Below, one piece after another: positions 54,793 to 62,810 of a DNA stretch of 64,000 nucleotides. The stretch is taken from positions 186,001 to 250,000 of the forward strand of contig NZ_BSTS01000009.1 of the NCBI RefSeq assembly GCF_030269665.1, in the 5' to 3' direction. The notes under the pieces are model-generated. The model did not search any database, was not told the origin of the DNA, and saw only the letters and a list, made by a program, of their open reading frames with translations. The first letter of the stretch is position 1. Each line of letters starts with the position of its first letter. The translations under genes and the position numbers were made by a program. This DNA comes from Actinomycetospora sp. NBRC 106375 (GTDB lineage: Bacteria; Actinomycetota; Actinomycetes; Mycobacteriales; Pseudonocardiaceae).

Positions 54793-55701
54793 GTGCGCGG
54801 CTACGGGTTCGTCGGTGTCGGTGGTCCGGATCAACAGGCGTTCCTCGACGTCCCGGTGCCCGAACCCGGCCCCGGCGAGCTCCTCGTGCGGGTGCGCGCC
54901 GCGGGGGTCAACCCCGGCGACTGGCGGATGCGCAACGGCGAGTACGGGACCGTCGGCCCGGCGGTGCTCGGGCGCGAGGTCGCGGGCACCGTCGTCGCGG
55001 TGGGCCCCGACGTCACCGGCCTCGGGGTGGGCGACGAGGTCTTCGGCGGCTGTCCCGGCATGGTCGGCGGCTGGGCGGAGCAGGCGCTGGTGACGGCGTC
55101 GTTCGCCGCGCACCGCCCGCCGGAGGTCTCGGCCCGGGACGCGGCGGCGCTGCCGGTCGCGGCGGGCACCGCGTTCGACGCCCTGGACAACCTGACGCTG
55201 CCGGCGGGCTCCACCCTGCTCGTCAACGGCGCGGGCGGCGGCGTCGGCATCCCCACCGTCCAGCTCGCCCGGGCCCGCGGCCTGCGGGTGGTCGGCACCG
55301 CGAGCGAGGCCAAGCAGGACCTGCTGGTCGAGCTGGGCGCCACGGCCGTCGTCGGGGGTCGCGACGTCGCGCACCACGTCCGCGCGGCGGCCCCGGACGG
55401 CGTCGACGGGGTGTTCGACCTCGTCGGGGGCGACGCGCTGCGTGCCGTGGCGCCCCTGACCGACCCGGCGCACCTGTTCTCCGTCGCCGACAAGCCGCTG
55501 GTCGCCGAGCTCGGAGGGCGCGACGTCGCCCGCGACCGCAGCACCCGGGTGCTCGACGCCCTGGCGGCGCTGGTGGCGGACGGCGGGCTCGATCCGTTCG
55601 TGCGCACGGTGCTCCCGTTCGACCGCGTCGCCGAGGCGCTCGCGACGGTCGAGGACGGTCACACGCTCGGCAAGGTCGTGATCACGATGGCGGGTGACTG
55701 A
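54793..55701 (+). CDS. NADP-dependent quinone-oxidoreductase-like protein (MDR superfamily)
   Basis: A 302-residue medium-chain dehydrogenase/reductase without the structural zinc cysteines. It has VRAAGVNPGDW, GREVAGTVVAVGP, the nucleotide site VNGAGGGVGIPTVQLARARG (about 150-169) and DLVGGDAL. It likely reduces quinones or enals with NADPH. It starts with GTG nine bases after the membrane-protein gene, so both form a unit. Confidence 0.88.
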   Translation: MRGYGFVGVGGPDQQAFLDVPVPEPGPGELLVRVRAAGVNPGDWRMRNGEYGTVGPAVLGREVAGTVVAVGPDVTGLGVGDEVFGGCPGMVGGWAEQALVTASFAAHRPPEVSARDAAALPVAAGTAFDALDNLTLPAGSTLLVNGAGGGVGIPTVQLARARGLRVVGTASEAKQDLLVELGATAVVGGRDVAHHVRAAAPDGVDGVFDLVGGDALRAVAPLTDPAHLFSVADKPLVAELGGRDVARDRSTRVLDALAALVADGGLDPFVRTVLPFDRVAEALATVEDGHTLGKVVITMAGD

Positions 55702-55731
55702 CCGCCCGAGCTGGCGATGTCACGGTGCGCG

Positions 55732-55749
55732 AACTCCATCGATGGAGTT
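55732..55749. promoter_or_regulatory. 18-bp perfect palindrome
   Basis: AACTCCATCGATGGAGTT reads the same on both strands. It stands 30 bases after the oxidoreductase stop and 210 before the small secreted gene. A GAGTGA/TCACTC pair follows at about 55760-55775. It could be a terminator arm or an operator; without a T run I favour a protein site. Confidence 0.5.
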
Positions 55750-55847
55750 TCACCCCAACGAGTGAGCCGTCACTCCGTCGAGCGGCGTTCGGGGCCGTCC
55801 GCACGCCGATGATGGACCGATCGGCGGTGTGGTGACCGCCGTCCGTT

Positions 55848-55871
55848 TGACTGAGTCATCGTTCAGTGAAC
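55848..55871. promoter_or_regulatory. paired 11-bp palindromes, regulator-site-like
   Basis: TGACTGAGTCA (55848-55858) and GTTCAGTGAAC (55861-55871) are each perfect around a central base and lie two bases apart. The first overlaps a possible -35 (TTGACT, 55847-55852). This density suggests an operator for the secreted-protein gene at 55960. Confidence 0.55.
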
Positions 55872-55959
55872 GCACCCTCGATGAGCCGACGTTCACCCCT
55901 TCGGGAGACTCTTCCGCGCCGCGATCACCGCGGTGACACACACCGGAAGGAGATCCACC

Positions 55960-56244
55960 ATGACCCGACTGCAGCGCCTCGCCGCGGCCGCCGCGATCGC
56001 CGGCGCGGGCAGCCTCGCGCTGTCCGGCGTCGCGAGCGCGTCCGAGTCGCACCCCTCCCACGGCGACGGCGAGTCCGGCCACTCGAGCAGCCACGGCGAC
56101 CGCAAAGGCCTGGTCGGCGGCCTGGCCGGCGCGGGCGGCGAGCTCGCCGGCGGGGTCGGCGGGCTCGTGGGAGGCGTCGGCGGCGCCGTCGGCAGCGTGC
56201 TGGGGAGCGACGCGGTCGGCGACGTCGTCGACGGCCTGATCTAG
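55960..56244 (+). CDS. small secreted Gly-rich protein
   Basis: A 94-residue product. Residues 1-28 are a Sec signal peptide (basic start, Ala/Leu core, ASA-type cleavage near 27). The mature part has a His/Ser/Gly stretch (HGDGESGHSSSHGD) and a Gly/Val-rich repeat (GGLAGAGG, GGVGGLVGGVGG) then DAVGDVVDGL. The His cluster might bind metal. No family recognised. ATG 55960 has a textbook AAGGAGA site, so strong translation is expected. It lies behind the palindrome cluster. Confidence 0.72.
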   Translation: MTRLQRLAAAAAIAGAGSLALSGVASASESHPSHGDGESGHSSSHGDRKGLVGGLAGAGGELAGGVGGLVGGVGGAVGSVLGSDAVGDVVDGLI

Positions 56245-56251
56245 CCCGTCC

Positions 56252-57688
56252 TCACTCCGGTTCCTCGGGGGAGCCGGAGCGAGGCGGGCTCGAGCTGGAG
56301 GTGCGGGTCCCGGTGGCGCCGGAATCGCCACCGGGCCCCGCACCCTCGGTCATGGTGCCGCTCGCCGGCGCCAGACGCCGGAGCACGTGGTAGCCGACGA
56401 TGACGACGATCGAGCCGAGGGCGATGCCGGACAGCGACCCGCCGCCGATCGAGAGCGCGACGTCGCCGATGCCGATGACGATCCCGGCGGCGAGGGGGAC
56501 GAGGACCTCGGGACGGGAGAAGTCGACCCGGTTCTCCACCCAGATCCGCGCCCCGAGCAGCCCGATCATCCCGTAGAGCACGACGGTGATGCCGCCGAGC
56601 ACGCCGCCGGGCGTGGCCGCGACGACGGCGCCGAACTTGGGGCAGAACCCGATGAGGATCGCGACGGTCGCGGCGACCCAGTAGGCCGCCGTCGAGTACA
56701 CGCGCGTCGCGGCCATGACGCCGATGTTCTCGGCGTAGGTGGTGGTCGGTGAGCCGCCAACGCCGCCGGCGACTGCGGTCGCGATGCCATCGGCCGCGAG
56801 GGCGCGGCCCAGGTACGGGTCGAGGTCCTCGCCGGTCATGCTCGCGACGCCCTTGACGTGCCCCGTGTTCTCGGCGATGAGGGCGATCGCCACCGGCACG
56901 ATGATCAGGATCGCCGAGGCGCTGAACGCCGGCAGGTGCAGGCCCGGCGCCTCCGGCGTCCCGAGCGGCAGCCCGATCCACGAGGCGTCGCCGACCCCGG
57001 AGAGGTCGACGCGCGGGTGCGTCGAGACCGTGCCGGAGGCGTCCGGCCCCGTGATGGGGCCGAGCGTCGCGTCGAGCAGCAGCGAGAGGGCGAACCCGAC
57101 GACCAGCCCGACGAGCACGCCGAGCCGCGAGAGCATCCCGCGTCCGGCGACGGCGGTGCCCATGACGACGAGCATCGTCACGAGCGCGACGACCTCGTCC
57201 TGCGGCCAGTAGGTCCCGGCGACGACCGGGGCGAGGTTGAAGCCGATGAGCATGACCACCGCGCCCGTGACCGCCGGCGGCAGCACGGCGGACACCGCCC
57301 GTCCCCCGCCGAGGTGCACGGCGAGCCCGACCAGGGCCACGACGATGCCGCACACCGCGATCGCCCCGGTGACCTCGGCGCTCGTGCCGCCGTCGGCGCG
57401 CACCGCGGCGACCACCCCGACGAACGAGGCGCTGGTCCCGAGATAGCTGGGCACCCGGCCGCGCGTCATCAGCAGGAACAACATCGTCGCGAGCCCGGAG
57501 AGCAGGATCGCGAGGTTCGGGTCGAGGCCCATCAGCACCGGGAAGACGAACGTCGCCCCGAACATCGCCAGCACGTGCTGGGCCCCGAGCCCCACCGTGC
57601 GCCCCCACGACAGCCGCTCGTCGGGCCGGACGACCTCGCCCGGGGCGGGTGCGCGTCCGTCGCCGTGGACCGTCCATCCCGTGATCAC
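56252..57688 (-). CDS. NCS2-family uracil/xanthine permease
   Basis: A 478-residue carrier of the nucleobase-ascorbate family with about 14 helices. GLGAQHVLAMFGATFVFPVLMGLDP (about 33-57) is the first-helix signature with the conserved Gln-His; PSYLGTSASFVG and AENTGHVKGVA carry substrate residues, and GGSPTTTYAENIGVMAATRV is the family signature. It ends in a Ser/Pro-rich tail. Uracil is likeliest. It lies downstream of the TetR gene, whose stop is 10 bases from its start. Confidence 0.91.
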   Translation of the reverse strand: MITGWTVHGDGRAPAPGEVVRPDERLSWGRTVGLGAQHVLAMFGATFVFPVLMGLDPNLAILLSGLATMLFLLMTRGRVPSYLGTSASFVGVVAAVRADGGTSAEVTGAIAVCGIVVALVGLAVHLGGGRAVSAVLPPAVTGAVVMLIGFNLAPVVAGTYWPQDEVVALVTMLVVMGTAVAGRGMLSRLGVLVGLVVGFALSLLLDATLGPITGPDASGTVSTHPRVDLSGVGDASWIGLPLGTPEAPGLHLPAFSASAILIIVPVAIALIAENTGHVKGVASMTGEDLDPYLGRALAADGIATAVAGGVGGSPTTTYAENIGVMAATRVYSTAAYWVAATVAILIGFCPKFGAVVAATPGGVLGGITVVLYGMIGLLGARIWVENRVDFSRPEVLVPLAAGIVIGIGDVALSIGGGSLSGIALGSIVVIVGYHVLRRLAPASGTMTEGAGPGGDSGATGTRTSSSSPPRSGSPEEPE

Positions 57689-57698
57689 GGCGCACAGG

Positions 57699-58292
57699 CT
57701 AGGGCGTCGGGCGGCGCGCCATCCCGTCGAGCAGCAGGTTGAGGTAGCGCGGCCACCGTCCCGAGTCGTGCTCCGCGGTGACGACCGCCATGTGCACGAT
57801 CACCGGGAGGTCGACCGGCTCGAGGTCGGCGCGGACCACGCCGGCCGCCTGCGCGCGCGCCAGCAGCTCGCCGAGCGGGGCGAGCGTGCGGGCCGTCAGC
57901 TCCGGGGTGAACGCGCCGGTCGCCTTCGCCGCCATGAGCAGCCCGCGGTGGCGGGTGACGCCGTCGACGAGGCCTTCGAGCACGCCGGTCAGCGCCGCCC
58001 ACGGGTCCTCGACCTCGGCGGCATCGGCGAGCAGCGGTTCGACGGACTCGGCGACGTAGTCCTCGAGCACCGCCGCCACGAGCTCGTCGCGCCCGGCGAA
58101 CCGCCGGTAGAGCGTCGACGGCGCCACCCCCGCCCGCCGGGCGACCTCCTCGAGGGCCACCTCCGCCCCGCCGGCCTCGATCGCCGCGCGCGCGGCGGCG
58201 AGGATCGCGGCGTGGTTGCGGGCGGCGTCGGCGCGCAGGCGCCGGTCGGGACGCAGCAGCGGTTGTGCCGTCGAACCCGACGTCGCGGACAT
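57699..58292 (-). CDS. TetR-family regulator
   Basis: A 197-residue repressor-like protein. The helix-turn-helix is in AILAAARAAIEAGGAEVALEEVARRAGVAPSTLYRRFAGRDELVAAV (about 30-76). The ligand domain is helical; GLLMAAKATGAF near 120. The start is ATG 58292. It is downstream of the ferredoxin (17 bases) and P450 genes and probably controls this cluster or the permease; the operator is not identified. Confidence 0.87.
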   Translation of the reverse strand: MSATSGSTAQPLLRPDRRLRADAARNHAAILAAARAAIEAGGAEVALEEVARRAGVAPSTLYRRFAGRDELVAAVLEDYVAESVEPLLADAAEVEDPWAALTGVLEGLVDGVTRHRGLLMAAKATGAFTPELTARTLAPLGELLARAQAAGVVRADLEPVDLPVIVHMAVVTAEHDSGRWPRYLNLLLDGMARRPTP

Positions 58293-58309
58293 CGGCGTCA
58301 GCCTACGGC

Positions 58310-58504
58310 TCAGTCGTCGACGAGGCTCAGCGCGCCCGACGGGCACTGTGCGACGGCGTTGCGGACCTCGGTCTCCTGGTCGGGCGACGGGTGGTCCTCG
58401 AGCACCTCGACGATCGCGTCGTCGTCCTGGTCGAAGACGTCCTCGGCGGCGAGCACGCAGTTGCCCGCCCCGATGCAGATGTCCCGGTTGGCCTCGATCT
58501 TCAC
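58310..58504 (-). CDS. 3Fe-4S ferredoxin
   Basis: A 64-residue electron carrier. Cluster ligands are Cys10, Cys16 and Cys54 (CIGAGNC and AQCPSGAL); the second position that would give a 4Fe-4S cluster is Ala/Gly, so a 3Fe-4S type is expected. It lies 25 bases after the P450 gene, the usual partner. Its ferredoxin reductase is not in the window. Confidence 0.92.
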   Translation of the reverse strand: MKIEANRDICIGAGNCVLAAEDVFDQDDDAIVEVLEDHPSPDQETEVRNAVAQCPSGALSLVDD

Positions 58505-58529
58505 GGCGTTCTCCCTCGGTGGTGGTGGG

Positions 58530-59732
58530 TCACCAGGTGACGGGCAGCGCGCGCAGCCCGTGCACGACGGTGGCCGAGCGGAACTCGACGTCCTCGAACG
58601 GTATGCCCGGTGCGAGCGTCGGGAAGCGCCGGAACAGGGCCGGGAACGCGACGGCCATCTCGGCGCGGGCCAGCGGGGCGCCGAGGCAGTGGTGCACGCC
58701 GTGCCCGAACGCGACGTGCGGGGCGATCGTCCGGGTGACGTTCAGGTCGTCGGGGTGCTCGACCGCGGCCGGGTCGCGGTTGGCCGCGGGCAGCGAGAGC
58801 ACCAGCAGCTCGCCCGCCGCGACGGGGACGCCGCCCACCTCGGTGTCCTCGCGGACCAGCCGGGGGACCCCGGAGTGCACGACGGAGAGGTAGCGCAGCA
58901 GCTCCTCGATCGCCGGGGCGACGGCGTCGGGCTCGTCGCGGACGCGCGCGAGCTGGTCGGGCGCGCGCAGCAGCGCGAGGGTGCCGAGGCCGAGCATGTT
59001 CGCCGTCGTCTCGTGCCCGGCGATGAGCAGCAGGGACGCGATGCCGACGAGCTCGCTGCGAGTGATGTCGTCGCCGTGCTCGCGGATGAGCATGCCGAGC
59101 ATGTCGTCGCCGGGCTCGGCCCGCGCACGGTCGACGAGCTCGCCCATGTAGGCGCGCGACTCCATCGCGACGCGTCCCCGCTCCTCGAGCGGCCGGCTGA
59201 TGTCGATCTGACGCGCGGCGCGGCCCTGGAACTCGGCGCGGTCGTCGTACGGGACGCCGAGCAGCTCGCAGATGACGAGGCTGGGCACCGGGAGCGCGAA
59301 CGCGCCGACCAGGTCGGCCGGGGGCCCCGCGGCGGCCATGGCGTCGAGGTGGTCGTCGACGATCTCGGTGATGCGCGGCTCGAGGCGGCGGATGCGCTTG
59401 ACCGTGAACTCGCCGGTGAGCAGGCGGCGCAGGCGCGTGTGCTCGGGCGGGTCGGTGGCGAGCAGGTTGCCGGCGCGGGGGTCGATGCCGTCTTCCCCGT
59501 CGGGCGTCGGCAGGCGCGGCAGCCCGGTGTTGGAGAAGCGCGCGGCGTCGCCGAGCACCTCACGGACGTCGGCGTAGCGCGTCACGAGCCGCGCGGTCGC
59601 GCCGAACGGCGTGGTGAACGTCGGGAAGCCCGGCTCGTCGCGCACCGCCTGGGTCTCGGGCAGCGGGGCGAACCGGTCGCGCTGCATGTGGCGCGGGACC
59701 GGGGGTGGGTCCTGATGGGTGGTGGTGCTCAT
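58530..59732 (-). CDS. cytochrome P450 (CYP105-like)
   Basis: A 400-residue soluble monooxygenase. The I-helix has LLIAGHETTANML (about 232-244), the K-helix EELLRYL, and the heme loop FGHGVHHCLGAPLAR with the Cys ligand near 348. The overall sequence resembles CYP105, a promiscuous actinobacterial family acting on xenobiotics and natural products. Electrons should come from the adjacent ferredoxin. ATG 59732 faces the SDR gene across 114 bases. Confidence 0.93.
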   Translation of the reverse strand: MSTTTHQDPPPVPRHMQRDRFAPLPETQAVRDEPGFPTFTTPFGATARLVTRYADVREVLGDAARFSNTGLPRLPTPDGEDGIDPRAGNLLATDPPEHTRLRRLLTGEFTVKRIRRLEPRITEIVDDHLDAMAAAGPPADLVGAFALPVPSLVICELLGVPYDDRAEFQGRAARQIDISRPLEERGRVAMESRAYMGELVDRARAEPGDDMLGMLIREHGDDITRSELVGIASLLLIAGHETTANMLGLGTLALLRAPDQLARVRDEPDAVAPAIEELLRYLSVVHSGVPRLVREDTEVGGVPVAAGELLVLSLPAANRDPAAVEHPDDLNVTRTIAPHVAFGHGVHHCLGAPLARAEMAVAFPALFRRFPTLAPGIPFEDVEFRSATVVHGLRALPVTW

Positions 59733-59832
59733 CGTCGCTCCCGTCCTCGGGGTCGGACACCACCGACCGTACCCCGAAACGGGAGCACACTTGCATTTAC
59801 GTCGATCTCACGTCTGCGGGCTCGTGCGGGCG

Positions 59833-59838
59833 GATAGT
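59833..59838 (+). promoter_or_regulatory. -10 element of a probable leaderless promoter for the SDR gene
   Basis: GATAGT lies eight bases before the ATG at 59847, with no ribosome-binding sequence in between. No clear -35 is seen. Confidence 0.35.
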
Positions 59839-59846
59839 CCGGGCCC

Positions 59847-60548
59847 ATGAGTGCAGCGAACGGAGAGCGCGTCGTCCTCGTGACCGGGGCGGGCCGCGGG
59901 CTCGGGGTCGAGATCGCGCGCCAGCTGACAGACGCCGGCGGGACAGTCGTCGTCGCCGCCCGCGACCCCGAGGCGGGCGCGTCGACGGCGAAGGAGCTCG
60001 GCGACCGGGCGTGGCCGCTGACCCTCGACGTCACCGACCCCGCATCCGTGCAGGCCGCGGTGGAGGCCGTGGACCGCCGGCACGGGCGGCTCGACGCGCT
60101 GGTGAACAACGCGGCGACGAACTTCGACCCCGGCTCCGACCCCGTCACCGAGGACCTGTCGGTGGCCGACGGGGCGTGGCGGACGAACGTCCTCGCGCCG
60201 TGGAGGCTGACCCAGGCGTTCGTGCCGCTGCTGCGCGCCGGGAGCGACGCGGTGGTCGTCAACGTGACCAGCAGCCTCGGATCGCTGACGGGCATGGGCG
60301 CGCACTCGCCCGCCTACAGCGTCTCGAAGGCCGGGATCAACGCGCTGACCCGCGTGTTCGCCGACGCCCTGACCCGCGACGGCATCGCGGTCCACGCGGT
60401 GTCGCCGGGCTGGACCGCGACCGACATGGGCGGTGCGGGCGGGCGTCCGGTCGCCGACGGCGCCGCCGGGATCATCGACGTCGTCCGCTCCCCCGCCTCG
60501 CACCCCTCCGGCTCGTTCCTCCAGGACGGCCGGCACGTCCCCTGGTGA
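59847..60548 (+). CDS. short-chain dehydrogenase/reductase
   Basis: A 233-residue NAD(P)-dependent oxidoreductase with TGAGRGLG (13-20), the NNAA motif (about 89-92), the catalytic Ser in VTSSLGS and YSVSKAG with the Tyr/Lys pair (about 152-156). It ends in a short HPSGSFLQDGRHVPW. The substrate is unknown. It is divergent from the P450 gene and could act on the same compound. It is terminated by a strong hairpin. Confidence 0.9.
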   Translation: MSAANGERVVLVTGAGRGLGVEIARQLTDAGGTVVVAARDPEAGASTAKELGDRAWPLTLDVTDPASVQAAVEAVDRRHGRLDALVNNAATNFDPGSDPVTEDLSVADGAWRTNVLAPWRLTQAFVPLLRAGSDAVVVNVTSSLGSLTGMGAHSPAYSVSKAGINALTRVFADALTRDGIAVHAVSPGWTATDMGGAGGRPVADGAAGIIDVVRSPASHPSGSFLQDGRHVPW

Positions 60549-60555
60549 CCCCTAT

Positions 60556-60595
60556 GTGAGCAGTTGGCGCCCCTATGAGGGCGCCAACTGCTCAC
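60556..60595. terminator. 17-bp bidirectional terminator hairpin
   Basis: A perfect 17-bp stem (60556-60572 with 60579-60595) around CTATGA lies between the convergent SDR and LysR genes. The LysR stop codon (60592-60594) lies inside its right arm. Confidence 0.8.
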
Positions 60596-61479
60596 GTACC
60601 AAGGGCGCGCGCCGTGTCCACGAAATGCGCGACGGCGGGTGAGCGGTCGGACGTCCGCCAGGCGACCTGCAGGGCGATCATCGGGACGTCGCCGGAGAGC
60701 GGGCGGAACTCCACGCCCGGCAGGCGCAGGTTCGCGTAGTACGCCGGCTGCAGCGACACCCCGAGGCCCGCGGCGACCAGCCCCAGCTGGGTCTCGATGT
60801 CGGCGCCCTCGGCCACGATGCGCGGGCTGAACCCGTGCTCGCGGCAGTAGGCCGTGAGGATGTCGAAGAACGCCATCCCCAGGGGCCGTGGCCACAGCAC
60901 GAACGGCTCGTCGGCGAGCGACTCCGGCTCGACCTCGGTCCGCGCGCACAGCGGGTGGTCCCCGGGCAGCGCGACGATCAAGGGCTCCGAGACGAGGTGC
61001 TCCACCGACACCGCGGCCGTCGGCGAGGCGGCCCGCACGAGGCCGACGTCGAGCCGTCCGTCGGCGAGCGCGACGAGCTGCGCCGCGGTGTCCTGCTGGG
61101 AGACCTCGAGCTGCAGGTCGGGGAACGACGCCCGCATCGCCCGCAGGATCCGCGGGGTGATCGAGGCGAGGGCCGTGCCGACCGACCCGACGACGAGCAG
61201 CCCCACCGCCCCGTTCGCCGCCTGACTCACGAGCGACTGGGCCCGCTCGGCCTCGAAGAGCACGCGCGGCGCCGCGTCGAGCAGCACCCGCCCGGCCGGG
61301 GTGAGCTCGGTGGCCCGGCTCGTGCGGTCGAACAGCGCCGCACCGAGGTTCTTCTCCAGCGAGCGGATCTGCTGCGAGAGGGCGGGCTGGCTGACGTGCA
61401 GGCGCCGGGCCGCGCGGCTGAAGTGCAGCTCCGAGGCCACGGTGAGGAACACCCGCAGCTGGCGCAGCTCGACGTCCAT
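60592..61479 (-). CDS. LysR-family transcriptional regulator
   Basis: A 295-residue regulator. The N-terminal winged helix is LRQLRVFLTVASELHFSRAARRLHVSQPALSQQIRSLE (about 5-42); the effector domain (about 90-290) has the usual VGSVGTA, GRLDVGLVRA and VAAGLGVSLQP segments. It is divergent from the flavin-oxidase/Rieske pair and is the natural candidate to activate it. The 140-base gap contains ATAAGTCGCAGCTGATGAC, a possible LysR site. Confidence 0.92.
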   Translation of the reverse strand: MDVELRQLRVFLTVASELHFSRAARRLHVSQPALSQQIRSLEKNLGAALFDRTSRATELTPAGRVLLDAAPRVLFEAERAQSLVSQAANGAVGLLVVGSVGTALASITPRILRAMRASFPDLQLEVSQQDTAAQLVALADGRLDVGLVRAASPTAAVSVEHLVSEPLIVALPGDHPLCARTEVEPESLADEPFVLWPRPLGMAFFDILTAYCREHGFSPRIVAEGADIETQLGLVAAGLGVSLQPAYYANLRLPGVEFRPLSGDVPMIALQVAWRTSDRSPAVAHFVDTARALGT

Positions 61480-61619
61480 GACGGCGATCCTGCCCGCCGC
61501 CGGGCATAAGTCGCAGCTGATGACAGCAGTGGCAGGGTCGATCGCGGATCACCACCACGCCGGCCGCACGGCGAGCAGGGTCGGAAGGGCACATCCGAGA
61601 CCCACCCCGGAGCGACACC

Positions 61620-62810
61620 GTGCCCCATCCCGAACTCCGCTACGTCGTCATCGGCTGCGGAGGCCTCGGCTCCGCCGCGACCTACTGGCTCTCCCGCGCG
61701 GTCGGCGGCCGTGTGCTGGCCCTCGAGCGCCATGCGCTGGGCCACGACCACGGCGCCAGCCAGGACCACTCGCGGATCATCCGCTACGCCCAGCACCAGG
61801 ACGCCTACGCCGCCCTCGCCCCGGCGGCCTACGCCGCGTGGCGCGACGTCGAGCGCGTCTCCGCCCAGCCGCTCGTGACCGAGACCGGCGGCCTCGTCAT
61901 CGAGGACGTCGAGAGCCGCCAGGGGCTCGCCACCGGCGGCCGCGACATCGGCGGCTACGCGGCGGTCGCCGACCGGCACGGCGTCGACTTCGAGCTGCTC
62001 GACGCCCGGGCCGTGGAGCGCCGCTGGCCGCAGTTCCACCTCACCGGCACCGAGCAGGCCTTCTACCAGCGCCGCACCGGCATCGTCGACGCCCGCCGCG
62101 CCAACGCCACGCACGTCGCCCTGGCCCGCGGGCACGGCGCGGAGATCCGCGAGCACAGCCCTGTGCGGGCGCTGCGGCCGTGCCGCGACCACGTCGAGGT
62201 CGTGCTCGACGACGAGGTGATCCGCGCCGAGCACGTCGTCGTCGCCGCCGACGCCCGCACCAACGAGGTGCTCGACGGCGTCGCCGACCCCCTGCCCCTG
62301 ACCGTCCTGCAGGAGCAGGTCACCTACTACGCGACGCCGAACCTGCTCGACTTCTCGCCGGACCGCTTCCCGGTGTTCATGTGGCACGGCGCGGACAACT
62401 TCTACGGCTTCCCCGTCCACGGCGAGGTCGCCACCAAGCTCGGCCAGCACATGGGCGGCCACGAGGTCACCGCCGACACCCGCACCTACGACCCGGACCC
62501 GCTGCGCCGCAAGCGCCAGGAGACGTTCCTCGCCGACCACGTCCCGGGCTTCGGCGGGCCCGAGCTGTACACGAAGACCTGCCTGTACACGATCCCGCCG
62601 GACCAGCACTACGTGATCGACACCGTGCCCGGCGAGCCGCGCGTCAGCGTCGCCGTCGGGGCCGGGCACGCCTTCAAGTTCGCCTCGCTGATCGGGCGCA
62701 TCCTGGCCGACCTCGCGACCACCGGCGCCACCCGGCACCCGATCGCGACGTTCGCCCTCGACCGCCCCGCCATGACCGACCCGACCTGGGGGCGCGCCTT
62801 CCATGTCTGA
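61620..62810 (+). CDS. FAD-dependent N-methyl amino acid oxidase (monomeric sarcosine oxidase / N-methyltryptophan oxidase family)
   Basis: A 396-residue flavoenzyme. The Rossmann start is YVVIGCGGLGSAATYW, followed by ERHALGHDHGASQDHSRIIRYA (about 36-57), and TCLYTIPPDQHYVID holds the Cys (about 321) that covalently attaches FAD in this family. It would oxidatively remove an N-methyl group as formaldehyde with hydrogen peroxide. Its stop overlaps the start of the Rieske gene by eight bases, so the two enzymes are coupled in one pathway. The start is GTG 61620. Confidence 0.88.
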   Translation: MPHPELRYVVIGCGGLGSAATYWLSRAVGGRVLALERHALGHDHGASQDHSRIIRYAQHQDAYAALAPAAYAAWRDVERVSAQPLVTETGGLVIEDVESRQGLATGGRDIGGYAAVADRHGVDFELLDARAVERRWPQFHLTGTEQAFYQRRTGIVDARRANATHVALARGHGAEIREHSPVRALRPCRDHVEVVLDDEVIRAEHVVVAADARTNEVLDGVADPLPLTVLQEQVTYYATPNLLDFSPDRFPVFMWHGADNFYGFPVHGEVATKLGQHMGGHEVTADTRTYDPDPLRRKRQETFLADHVPGFGGPELYTKTCLYTIPPDQHYVIDTVPGEPRVSVAVGAGHAFKFASLIGRILADLATTGATRHPIATFALDRPAMTDPTWGRAFHV

